This document shows, one piece after another, positions 1-6,337 of a stretch of 14,415 bases of DNA. Under the pieces are notes generated by a model. That model ran no database searches and had not been told where the DNA came from. It was given only the letters and a program-made list of their open reading frames with translations. Each line of letters begins with the position of its first letter. Position 1 is the stretch's first letter. The stretch is taken from positions 1 through 14,415 of the forward strand of contig CAAEOE010000028.1 in NCBI GenBank assembly GCA_900757505.1, in the 5' to 3' direction. Both the position numbers and the translations under genes were made by a program. The DNA is from an uncultured Collinsella sp. (GTDB lineage Bacteria; Actinomycetota; Coriobacteriia; Coriobacteriales; Coriobacteriaceae).

Positions 1-70
1 CCGGATGCGACACATCTGGTGTGTCCATCCTCGCAGTATCCGGTTCTCAAGGTGCACGCCTGCGCTGGTT

Positions 71-95
71 CCCGGTTCGACCGGGCCGCGCGGCA
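71..95. repeat. Degenerate copy of the tRNA-associated T-arm palindrome
   Basis: CCCGGTTCGACCGGG at 71-85 is a perfect 6-bp stem around TCG. It is followed by a CGCGGCAA run, the same order seen at the tRNA-Lys unit (palindrome, then CGCGGCAA, near 1646-1671) and at 364-387 (palindrome, then CGGCAA). The preceding CTGCGCTGG is also shared with the Lys unit. No poly-A/terminator or tRNA follows on this side; instead there is a weak GGCAA/TTGCC hairpin and a 12-bp palindrome GCCCCCGGGGGC at 121-132. I read it as a decayed relative of the repeat; chance similarity is possible because T-arm-like palindromes are short. Confidence 0.35.
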
Positions 96-157
96 AGGAG
101 ATATATTGCCAGACCGGAGGGCCCCCGGGGGCGGGAATCGCGCACTCCATATTTTGT

Positions 158-355
158 TCACAAATGAATAGAACCCTCAGTTGCTTCGCTGAGGCCGTAT
201 TCGAAGCAGCAGCTTCTGATATTGGCGATGACCAGCTGGTTTATAGGTGTTAAGGCATCGGTCATCTCTGGAGCGCCACTTTACTCCAAAAGCATCAGCT
301 ATTTGTTTCCCGTCGGTAAAAGGCAGGTTTTGTTCGCCAAGCGTTCTTATATATA
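158..355 (-). pseudogene. Possible decayed gene remnant, function unknown
   Basis: Reading the minus strand, one frame from about 355 gives a protein-like stretch (...LPFTDGKQIADAFGVKW...) that continues to a stop at 177-179. From about 265 a second frame gives another protein-like stretch (MTDALTPINQLVIANIR...) ending at a stop at 158-160. Neither has a good ribosome site, and the change of frame near 265 suggests a frameshifted gene tail. No family is recognised. The opposite strand also reads open over part of this stretch, so coding here is only weakly supported. Confidence 0.2.
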
Positions 356-359
356 GAGA

Positions 360-420
360 AGTTCGGGTTCGAACCCGTGCACCGGCAACAAAAAAGCGAC
401 CAACCGGAGTCGATCGCTTT
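360..420 (-). repeat. Orphan copy of tRNA-downstream repeat (palindrome plus terminator)
   Basis: A 14-bp perfect palindrome CGGGTTCGAACCCG at 364-377 is followed by CCGGCAACAAAAAAGCG, almost the same as the tRNA-Lys unit at 1665-1681, then by a terminator hairpin and CTATTCTATG, which also matches the Lys unit (1705-1714). In the Lys unit the tRNA begins at this point; here the next bases (CTGGAGCATC...) do not fold as a tRNA. The copy has therefore lost, or never had, its tRNA gene. It lies inside the AT-richer accessory stretch. Confidence 0.6.
389..420 (-). terminator. Rho-independent terminator
   Basis: On the minus strand the stem AAAGCGA (414-420) pairs with TCGCTTT (393-399), with an inner GC-containing loop, and is followed by a run of Ts (389-395 read in reverse). 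It lies just after the stop at 421-423 of the frame reading through 421-663 and is closely similar to the tRNA-Lys terminator, so it belongs to the repeat copy at 360-420. Confidence 0.6.
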
Positions 421-701
421 CTATTCTATGCTGGAGCATCTAGAGGGTGTTTCCGAACTCATTTTCTCGCTGCCATTCATGCTTTCGAAGCATCGTTCGA
501 CCTCCGCAGCCTCATGTTTTGAGGATCCGCCGTGTTTATCACTGTTATTAATGAGTGTGTGGAAGTGACCCTCATACAGATACGTCGATCCGCCGGAGAA
601 CTGAGAAGCATCTTTCTGCAGCCCTCGTTGTCTATCCTCACATCTCTCAGGTCTTCCGGAAATTCACAAGCAGTCTTAGGGTCAATTTGTTTCTGCTTTC
701 A
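421..701 (-). pseudogene. Frameshifted gene remnant downstream of traX-like gene
   Basis: Two neighbouring minus-strand frames read as plausible protein without a usable start. One runs from the stop at 699-701 through ...CEFPEDLRDVRIDNEGCRK. The other takes over near 625 and continues (...FSGGSTYLYEGHFHTLIN...) to a stop at 421-423. Joining them by a single-base shift near 620-630 gives roughly 90 residues of normal-looking sequence, rich in Ser, Glu and His towards the end. No domain is recognised. The lack of a start codon and ribosome site and the frame change argue for a truncated, frameshifted gene. It lies directly after the TraX-family gene, in the same orientation and with similar base composition. 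Confidence 0.3.
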
Positions 702-720
702 GATATTTGTTTGAGAGTTT

Positions 721-1518
721 TTAAAGACAGTTCAAAACAATAAGTGAGACACCATAAAGCAGAGCAAGATGTGCCGGATAGAAAATGTAGAAGAAATATT
801 TCAGCTTCAGCCCTCGCTTGCCATTATAAAGATTGATGAGCAGCAACGAAACGACCGCGGCGGCAACATCAGGATTAAATACATTAGCTGTAGCAAACTC
901 AAATCCGCCGCCAACTATATGGCACGACGAAAGGAGCACTGCGCATACTGCAGCAAAGAACATCTTGGCCTTGCTGTCGTGGAATAAATAGAACGCAGCC
1001 ACAAGCAGAATGCCATACACGCCGCCATCTAGTTTAGTGTATTCAGCTGCCAGTGCTGTCAAAACAATCAGAGCAATTTCTGCGATGTGCCTCTTCCATT
1101 TTGAAAGACTTTGTATCTTTTCCAGAATAATCAAAAAGACCAAGGAAAGCAGGAGCTCACACATAACATTTTGTTGCCGAAGGTCAAATAGCTGCCCGGT
1201 TTGAACGAAATCGTATATGGGCTCCGCAATGATTGCGAAGACAAGCATATTTCGCAGGTACTTCTTTATGTCATGAGTATGCAAAAATCCCTCAACTATC
1301 AAAAAGCAAAATAAGGGAAATGCAATTCTGCCAAGAACATGAAGCACATCCGAAGCCTCGCTTAGAATCGCCCATTGTTCGTCTGATATCTGATTGTACG
1401 ATGCGTGAGTCATGATTCCATTGGTCAGGACGATCCTGCTTACATGATCGAGAACCATCGAGATGGCCGCTATTATCTTTAATGTGCTGCCGCTAATTCC
1501 GTATCTATCTGTTTTCAT
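721..1518 (-). CDS. TraX-family integral membrane protein
   Basis: This 265-residue, strongly hydrophobic protein has the TraX family pattern. The N-terminal segment LKIIAAISMVLDH resembles the family's usual start, and a later segment (HVLGRIAFPLFCFLIVEG, then HTHDIKKYLRN) is the best recognised TraX stretch. About six to eight membrane segments are visible. F-plasmid TraX acetylates the N-terminus of pilin; chromosomal TraX-like proteins are generally assumed to be acyltransferases, but the substrate here is unknown and no pilin or conjugation gene is nearby. The start is supported by AAGGAAGG at 1527-1534, eight bases upstream. The gene is clearly AT-richer than the purine genes and sits just beyond a duplicated tRNA-Lys 3' end, which suggests horizontal acquisition. 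Family call is confident; function is inferred. Confidence 0.85.
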   Translation of the reverse strand: MKTDRYGISGSTLKIIAAISMVLDHVSRIVLTNGIMTHASYNQISDEQWAILSEASDVLHVLGRIAFPLFCFLIVEGFLHTHDIKKYLRNMLVFAIIAEPIYDFVQTGQLFDLRQQNVMCELLLSLVFLIILEKIQSLSKWKRHIAEIALIVLTALAAEYTKLDGGVYGILLVAAFYLFHDSKAKMFFAAVCAVLLSSCHIVGGGFEFATANVFNPDVAAAVVSLLLINLYNGKRGLKLKYFFYIFYPAHLALLYGVSLIVLNCL

Positions 1519-1539
1519 TTCGTTTTCCTTCCTTTGGGC

Positions 1540-1712
1540 GGGCCGTCAGGGGTTCAGCCTGCTCCGCAGGCGGTCGCTGCGGCGCTTTCGCGCCTTGCGC
1601 GCTGCGCTGGCAAACGCTCACGCGTTTACTCAGCTCCACGCCCCGACGGGTTCGAACCCGTGACGCGGCAACAAAAAAGCGGCCGGCATCCGCCAGTCGC
1701 TTTTCTATTCTA
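1540..1712 (-). repeat. tRNA-Lys-associated hairpin array with duplicated tRNA 3' end
   Basis: Bases 1540-1555 (GGGCCGTCAGGGGTTC) repeat exactly the 3' end of the tRNA-Lys gene at 1717-1732, 177 bp away. Between the copies lie, in order, perfect small hairpins: CCTGC/GCAGG (1558-1570), GGCGC/GCGCC (1581-1594), AAACGC/GCGTTT (1612-1627), a 16-bp palindrome ACGGGTTCGAACCCGT resembling a tRNA T-arm (1646-1661), and the tRNA terminator. The order matches the tRNA-Gly locus although most stem sequences differ. It could be an attachment-site duplication or a dedicated repeat family; the repetition of the whole design at another tRNA favours the latter. Confidence 0.75.
1673..1704 (-). terminator. 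Terminator of tRNA-Lys
   Basis: In the tRNA direction, AAAAGCG (1698-1704) pairs with CGCTTTT (1675-1681), with an inner GGC/GCC helix, followed by a T run (1673-1678). It begins nine bases after the encoded CCA, as expected for a single tRNA transcript. Confidence 0.8.
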
Positions 1713-1788
1713 TGGTGGGCCGTCAGGGGTTCGAACCCTGGACCTTGGGATTAAAAGTCCCCTGCTCTGCCAGCTGAGCTAACGGCCC
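1713..1788 (-). tRNA. tRNA-Lys (anticodon TTT)
   Basis: The minus strand folds as a full 76-nt tRNA with encoded CCA. The acceptor GGGCCGT pairs with ACGGCCC, and the D stem GCTC pairs with GAGC. The anticodon loop CTTTTAA has TTT at its centre, and the T arm is CAGGG-TTCGAAC-CCCTG. The first anticodon-stem pair is a G-A mismatch (positions 27-43), which is tolerated. A promoter lies just upstream, overlapping the end of the aminopeptidase gene, and a terminator follows nine bases downstream, so it is transcribed alone. Confidence 0.97.
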
Positions 1789-1797
1789 GCGGGTGGC

Positions 1798-1826
1798 ATT
1801 GTACCACGGTCTGGGACTATTCCCAA
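1798..1826 (-). promoter_or_regulatory. Promoter of tRNA-Lys
   Basis: TTGGGA (1821-1826) and TACAAT (1798-1803) on the minus strand are separated by exactly 17 bases, placing transcription start a few bases before the tRNA 5' end at 1788. The -35 element falls within the last codons and stop of the upstream aminopeptidase gene. Confidence 0.65.
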
Positions 1827-3097
1827 CTCCATTGGCCGTTCTGGAAAATCACAACTTCACGTCCATCAGGCGTAATGCCCGTAATATCGATGTCGTCCGT
1901 GCCGATCATAAAATCGACGTGCGTGCTCGAGACGTTAACGCCATGCTCCAGGAGCTCCTCCTTGGACATGTCATACCCACCCTCGATGCATTCGGGGAAA
2001 CCGACACCTAGCGCGAGATGGCAGCTAGCGTTCTCGTCATAGAGCGTATCGTAGAACAGAACACCACTTTCGCGGATCGGCGTGTTCTTGGAAATGAGCG
2101 CGACCTCTCCCAGGTGAGCAGCGCCCTCGTCAGTATCGATGATACTTGCGAGCGTTGCCTTGCCCACGCGGGCGTCGTAGTCCACCACGCGGCCGCCCTC
2201 GAATTTAATCCAAAAATCGTCGACTTTATTGCCGTGGTGAATGAGCGGCATGGCCGAGTACACGATACCGTCGGCGCGCATGCGATCGGGCGAAGTGAAG
2301 ACTTCCTCGGTGGGAATGTTGGGGAAGAAGGGGTGCCCATCGGGCGTCTTGCCCTTGCCGCCGGCCCACTCGTGACCTTTCGTCATGCCAATCGTCAGAT
2401 CGGTTCCATTTGCCGCGGTGTAATGCAGGTAGTCGAAACGATTGTCGTTCAGGAAACGCAGGTTCTTTTCGAATGCGGCGTCATGGAGTTCCCAGTCACT
2501 CTCTGGGTCCTGGCCATCGGCGCGAGCGGTGTGCAGAATCGCATTCCACAGCTTATAGATTGCAACCTCATCGGCGTCTCCCGGGAACACCTCGCGCGCC
2601 CAAGCCACGACCGGAGCGCCGGCGATGCACCACGGATTGATGTTGTAATCCAGCCCACGGCGGAAAACTTTGCACTGCGTATTCCTCGCCTTGGATGCCG
2701 CGGCCGGCTTGGCTGGATCGATGCCCTTGAGGGCCGCAGGATCCGCACCCTCGATAAAGACAAAGCAGGCACCATCCTGGGCCAAGGAATCCAGCTGCAT
2801 GCGCTTCCACTCGGGTGTCTGCTCAAAATAGCTTTTCTCGACATGCTCGTACGTGAGCCTCGTCACGGCATCATCGGCCCAAATGACCGTCACGTGGCCG
2901 GCGCCGGCAGCATAGGCCTCCGCGACCACCACGCGCGCAAACGGCGCGCACTCGACCGGAGACTGAACGACGACCTCCTGGCCGGGCTTGACGTTTACGC
3001 CCTTGCGGACGACCAGGCGCGCGTAGTTTTTAATCTTGGGCTCCAGGGCCTTCATGCCCTCCAGAGCCTCTTCGACCGTCAGGGCAGCTCGAATCAT
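1817..3097 (-). CDS. M29-family metallo-aminopeptidase (AmpS/PepS type)
   Basis: This 426-residue cytoplasmic enzyme would remove N-terminal residues from peptides, using two metal ions. It has the usual length of family M29. Probable ligands by family analogy are E265 (in PTEEVFTSPD), E331 (HLGEVALIS), H360 (ASCHLALG), and H393 and D395 (STHVDFMIG); their spacing fits that known for the family. I place the start at the ATG at 3095-3097, because GGAG lies six bases upstream of it. The ATG four codons earlier (3107-3109) has no ribosome site; using it would give 430 residues. A terminator separates the gene from the upstream unit, so it is probably transcribed alone. No odd residues are seen in the active site. 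Confidence 0.93.
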   Translation of the reverse strand: MIRAALTVEEALEGMKALEPKIKNYARLVVRKGVNVKPGQEVVVQSPVECAPFARVVVAEAYAAGAGHVTVIWADDAVTRLTYEHVEKSYFEQTPEWKRMQLDSLAQDGACFVFIEGADPAALKGIDPAKPAAASKARNTQCKVFRRGLDYNINPWCIAGAPVVAWAREVFPGDADEVAIYKLWNAILHTARADGQDPESDWELHDAAFEKNLRFLNDNRFDYLHYTAANGTDLTIGMTKGHEWAGGKGKTPDGHPFFPNIPTEEVFTSPDRMRADGIVYSAMPLIHHGNKVDDFWIKFEGGRVVDYDARVGKATLASIIDTDEGAAHLGEVALISKNTPIRESGVLFYDTLYDENASCHLALGVGFPECIEGGYDMSKEELLEHGVNVSSTHVDFMIGTDDIDITGITPDGREVVIFQNGQWSWE

Positions 3098-3125
3098 GTG
3101 CCACTCCATCTATCTATAGAACAGT

Positions 3126-3156
3126 AAAAAGGCGCGCCGCAAAAACGACGCGCCTT
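3126..3156 (-). terminator. Rho-independent terminator after the purC unit
   Basis: On the minus strand AAGGCGCG (3149-3156) pairs with CGCGCCTT (3129-3136) around a 12-base loop and is followed by T bases. It ends the transcript of the membrane-protein gene at 3187 and lies before the aminopeptidase start. Confidence 0.8.
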
Positions 3157-3186
3157 ATATCTTAGCGATATGTATGGATACAAACG

Positions 3187-3762
3187 CTACTTCTTCTTGG
3201 AGTCCTTCTTGTCCTCCTCGGCAGCCGAGCGTTCGATAAGAGCGTTGAGCTTGTTCTCGGACATGCCCTCGGCCTGCGTGCGGTACATGTTGCGCAGGGG
3301 ACGAATACGAACGAAGTCGTAGATAAAATCACCCAGAATGATGACATAGGACAAAACGATGCCGACCATCTGGACGGGACTGGACACCGTGCCGCCGGGA
3401 GCGAAGTAGAGCGAAGCCCAAATTGCCACGACGAGTACCATGCCGATGGCGAGCACGGCCCACCAGATACGACGGCGCTTGGTGTAGTCCTCGTCCTGCT
3501 TGAGGAGAATATTCGACACCGTGTAGATACGATCCTCGTGAGCACGCTGTTTGGCCTTGCGGGCGCGCTTCTCCTCCTTGGAAAGGCCTTCCAGGTTTTC
3601 ACCCTTCTCGAGCTCTTTGCGGCGAGCTTTAGACGAAGCCGGCACGACGCGAACGGAGCTCGCTGCCTGGCGGGCGGGTTTAGCAGATGCGGCGGACTTG
3701 CGCGCAACCCCGGTAACCTCGTGGGATTGCGTGCGCTTGTTCGTGGCGCTACGGGTACTCAC
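3187..3762 (-). CDS. Conserved-looking membrane protein with basic N-terminal tail, downstream of purC
   Basis: The product is 191 residues and I do not recognise a named family. Residues 1-98 are highly charged and rich in Lys, Arg, Ala and Ser, with a likely helical basic stretch at 45-75. Two membrane segments follow, at about 99-121 (WWAVLAIGMVLVVAIWASLYF) and 128-151, joined by a short Gly/Pro-containing loop, then an acidic-basic tail ending DKKDSKKK. Both ends should face the cytoplasm. The start is GTG at 3760-3762, immediately after the purC TAA, with AAGGAG inside the end of purC nine bases upstream, so the two genes are almost certainly one operon with coupled translation. A terminator follows. 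A role linked to purine synthesis is not implied by the sequence; the pairing may only be positional. Confidence 0.85.
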   Translation of the reverse strand: MSTRSATNKRTQSHEVTGVARKSAASAKPARQAASSVRVVPASSKARRKELEKGENLEGLSKEEKRARKAKQRAHEDRIYTVSNILLKQDEDYTKRRRIWWAVLAIGMVLVVAIWASLYFAPGGTVSSPVQMVGIVLSYVIILGDFIYDFVRIRPLRNMYRTQAEGMSENKLNALIERSAAEEDKKDSKKK

Positions 3763-4650
3763 TTATGCGTTCTCCTTCATGCTTGTGAACTGGGAGCCCG
3801 TGATGATCTGGAAGGCCTCTCGATAGCGCTCGGACGTGCCATCGATGACCTCGGCGGGCAGGTGCGGGGTCTCCCCCGTCATATCCCAGTTGGCCTTGAG
3901 CCAATTGCGGACGAATTGCTTGTCGTAGCTGGGCTGAATCTTGCCCTCCTCGTAGCTGGCGGCAGGCCAGAAACGGCTGGAGTCGGGCGTGAGGCACTCG
4001 TCGATCAGCGTGACCTTGCCATCGATGACACCGAACTCGAACTTGGTGTCGGCGATGATGATGCCACGGGTCGCTGCATACTCGGCAGCAGCCTTGTAAA
4101 TCTTGAGGGACAGGTCGCGAATCTGCGCGGCGATGTCCTCACCCACGATCTCGCAGCAACGCTCGAACGAAATGTTCTCGTCGTGGTCGCCGATCTCGGC
4201 CTTCGTGGACGGCGTGAACAGCGGCTCGGGAAGCTTGGAGGCCTCGGTCAGACCCTCAGGCAGCTGGATGCCGCAGACGGTGCCGTTCTCGTCATAGGTC
4301 TTCTTGCCCGAACCGGTCAGATAGCCGCGGACGATGCACTCGATAGGAATCGTCTGGGCCTTCTTGACCAGCATGGCGCGGCCTGCGAGGTAGTCACGAT
4401 ACTCGGCAAACTCCTCGGGGAAATCCGCCGGATCGATGGAAACGAGGTGATTGGGAACGATATCGGCAAACTTATCGAACCAGAATGCCGAGATGCGGTT
4501 GAGCACCTCTCCCTTAAACGGAATCTCGTCGGGAAGAATGAAGTCGAACGCAGAAATGCGGTCGGTGGCGACCATCAGCAGGTTTTCACCGGCATCGTAG
4601 ATATCACGAACCTTGCCACGGGAATCCGGACGACGCTCCATCGTTGTCAC
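3763..4650 (-). CDS. purC: Phosphoribosylaminoimidazole-succinocarboxamide synthase (SAICAR synthetase)
   Basis: PurC joins CAIR and aspartate with ATP to form SAICAR in IMP synthesis. Family motifs run in order: GKVRDIYD, ATDRISAFD, ECIVRGYLTGSG (substrate loop), TPSTKAEIGDHDENIS, IIADTKFEFG and DECLTPDSSRFWP, the last characteristic of the bacterial/eukaryotic long form. At 295 residues the length is typical. I chose GTG at 4648-4650 because AAGGAG lies eight bases upstream. The GTG at 4657-4659 directly abuts the ribosome site, and the ATG at 4639-4641 is too far from it. The gene follows the kinase gene by 109 bases containing inverted repeats, and its stop codon abuts the next start. PurB, which uses its product, is encoded 4 kb upstream in a separate unit. 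Confidence 0.96.
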   Translation of the reverse strand: MTTMERRPDSRGKVRDIYDAGENLLMVATDRISAFDFILPDEIPFKGEVLNRISAFWFDKFADIVPNHLVSIDPADFPEEFAEYRDYLAGRAMLVKKAQTIPIECIVRGYLTGSGKKTYDENGTVCGIQLPEGLTEASKLPEPLFTPSTKAEIGDHDENISFERCCEIVGEDIAAQIRDLSLKIYKAAAEYAATRGIIIADTKFEFGVIDGKVTLIDECLTPDSSRFWPAASYEEGKIQPSYDKQFVRNWLKANWDMTGETPHLPAEVIDGTSERYREAFQIITGSQFTSMKENA

Positions 4651-4682
4651 GTGAGTCACTCCTTACCAAAATACGACAGTAA

Positions 4683-4700
4683 TGCGGGTTCTTTCCCGCA
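4683..4700. repeat. Perfect hairpin upstream of purC
   Basis: TGCGGG (4683-4688) pairs with CCCGCA (4695-4700) around TTCTTT. It lies 12 bases before the purC ribosome site on the minus strand. There is no T run, so it is not a standard terminator; it could be a leader hairpin or protein site. Confidence 0.5.
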
Positions 4701-4711
4701 CGTTTTCGCAA

Positions 4712-4750
4712 ACTCGGAACGGCAGGGACGAAACCCCTCCTTCACCGAGT
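4712..4750. repeat. Nested inverted repeat between kinase gene and purC
   Basis: ACTCGG (4712-4717) pairs with CCGAGT (4745-4750), enclosing GGG/CCC (4725-4736). It begins about ten bases after the kinase stop. It has only three Ts on the minus-strand side, so a terminator is possible but weak. It may be a processing or attenuation structure between the kinase and purC. Confidence 0.4.
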
Positions 4751-4759
4751 AGCGAAAAG

Positions 4760-6325
4760 CTAGTGCTCCATTGTAGTAGATGCCGCGTCCGCCGTGTGCT
4801 CGCGAGGCAGATGAATCGTAAAAGTCGTACCCTTTCCAAGCTCCGACTCCACGGATATGTAGCCGTGATGACGCTCGACAATCTGCTTGGTCACGGCGAG
4901 GCCCACGCCCAGGCCACCCGCCTCGCGGGCGCGACTGGCGTCGGCACGCCAAAAACGTCCGAAGATGCGCGACAAATCATCCTTGGCGATACCGATGCCC
5001 GTATCCGAAACCGCGATATCGACGTGCTTGCGGTCACTGAGCACCGACACCACGACCCAACCCCCCTCGGGGGTATAGCGCATGGCGTTACTCAAGAGGT
5101 TGATGACGCATTGCGTGATCATGTCGGGATCTGCCTCGACAACGTCATCGTGGCCCTGCGTCTCATCTGCAAAGCGCAAACGCAGGTCACGGTCGGCAAA
5201 CAGGCGCTCCTGGCCATTCACAATCGAACGCACAAACGGCACCATATCCACCGGCTCCAGATTGAGCGGCGCGGTACTGTTTTCCATGCGCGACAGGTCG
5301 AGCATCTGCTGCACCAGACGGGCCAGACGACGCGTCTCGGATGCGACTGTCTCCAGGTGTTCGTCGTCGGTGGGATACACGCCGTCTTGCATGGCCTCGA
5401 CCGTTGCAAGCATGGCCATGAGCGGCGTGCGCAGCTCGTGGGCAACATCAGAGGTTAGGCGCTTCTCGTGCTTCATATCCTTTTCGAGCGAGGTGGCCAT
5501 CTCGTCGAAGGTCTCTCCCAGCTGATCGATCTCATCATCGCCGCGCAAGCCCGTACGAGCGGACAGGTCTCCATCGCGAATCTGCTTGGCGGTGCTGGTA
5601 ATACGATGAATCGGCTTGGTGAGCATGCGCGACATGAGCGCTCCGATAACGACCGAGATGCAGACGGCCACAACCGCGGCAAGGGCCATGGCGTTAAAGG
5701 TCTTCTCTCTGAATGCTGAGTCTGCCCTGGTGAGCAGGGCATCGGAGCCAATCGCCCACAATTTGACCTGACCCACGTGCTCGCCGGAGGACGTCACGAT
5801 CTCAACGTTGGCAACACTATTGGAATCGGTGGGAGCAGACGAGACTGGGCTGTGCGACGCCTTCTTTCCGCTCGTACCGTCGGTTGTCGCCTGATTTTCG
5901 CGTACATCGGCAGTAGCGCTTGCCGAGGGCCACGAGTCGTCGTAGACGATGACGCCCTTTTTATTGACAACCTGCATACCAAGATCGTCGGACACCAAAC
6001 TCGATGTCGCGACCGTACGCAGCTCCCCCGCGGTCCAAGAACCATTTTCCTCATATGACGTTGCCAACTTTTCGGCAGCGGAATTGGCGATTTCGACAAT
6101 ATTGGAGCGCGTGTAATCCGTAAAAACCGTGCCCCATACAACGGAGACTACGCCCACCAGCACCAATACCGTCATGAGCGATGTCAGGGCAAAAGCCAGG
6201 GCCATGCGCGAGGGATAGCTCATCGTTGGCCGTGAATCGGAACGAGGCGTGTTCCAACTAGCCTTGGAACCCGCCTCGTTCTCCTGCTTATGCTTTTGCC
6301 CGATTTCAAAGCGCGCAGGTGTCAT
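4760..6325 (-). CDS. Sensor histidine kinase with HAMP domain
   Basis: This 521-residue membrane kinase phosphorylates itself and then the regulator encoded just upstream. After a cytoplasmic N-terminal tail of about 40 residues come membrane segment 1 (about 42-66), an extracellular sensing region (about 67-210) and membrane segment 2 (about 212-231). HAMP (about 232-285) follows, then the dimerisation/phosphoacceptor helix with H296 in SDVAHELRTPL. The catalytic domain has an N box near N413 (NLLSNAMRYT), DTGIGI at 441-446, the F box FGRFWR and GLGVGL at 471-476. The extracellular part contains a Ser/Thr-rich low-complexity stretch at about 132-172, so the ligand cannot be guessed. The start is supported by AAAGGAA eight bases upstream; the gap from the regulator stop is 12 bases. 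It is a BaeS/PhoR-like type; the specific system is not identified. Confidence 0.95.
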   Translation of the reverse strand: MTPARFEIGQKHKQENEAGSKASWNTPRSDSRPTMSYPSRMALAFALTSLMTVLVLVGVVSVVWGTVFTDYTRSNIVEIANSAAEKLATSYEENGSWTAGELRTVATSSLVSDDLGMQVVNKKGVIVYDDSWPSASATADVRENQATTDGTSGKKASHSPVSSAPTDSNSVANVEIVTSSGEHVGQVKLWAIGSDALLTRADSAFREKTFNAMALAAVVAVCISVVIGALMSRMLTKPIHRITSTAKQIRDGDLSARTGLRGDDEIDQLGETFDEMATSLEKDMKHEKRLTSDVAHELRTPLMAMLATVEAMQDGVYPTDDEHLETVASETRRLARLVQQMLDLSRMENSTAPLNLEPVDMVPFVRSIVNGQERLFADRDLRLRFADETQGHDDVVEADPDMITQCVINLLSNAMRYTPEGGWVVVSVLSDRKHVDIAVSDTGIGIAKDDLSRIFGRFWRADASRAREAGGLGVGLAVTKQIVERHHGYISVESELGKGTTFTIHLPREHTADAASTTMEH

Positions 6326-6337
6326 ATGTGATTTCCT

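Noticed and set aside
430..520. Degraded tRNA gene after the orphan repeat copy
   Set aside because: No T arm, acceptor pairing or anticodon arm could be folded after 430.
1534..1782. Plus-strand open frame over tRNA-Lys and its repeat
   Set aside because: It is an antisense translation of a tRNA and its hairpin array, not a gene.
2018..3127. Long plus-strand open frame of 369 codons
   Set aside because: It lies antisense to the clear M29 aminopeptidase gene and shows no family motif; open antisense frames are common in GC-rich genes.
3538..4752. Long plus-strand open frame of 404 codons
   Set aside because: It is antisense to purC and the membrane-protein gene and mirrors their codon pattern; no ribosome site or domain.
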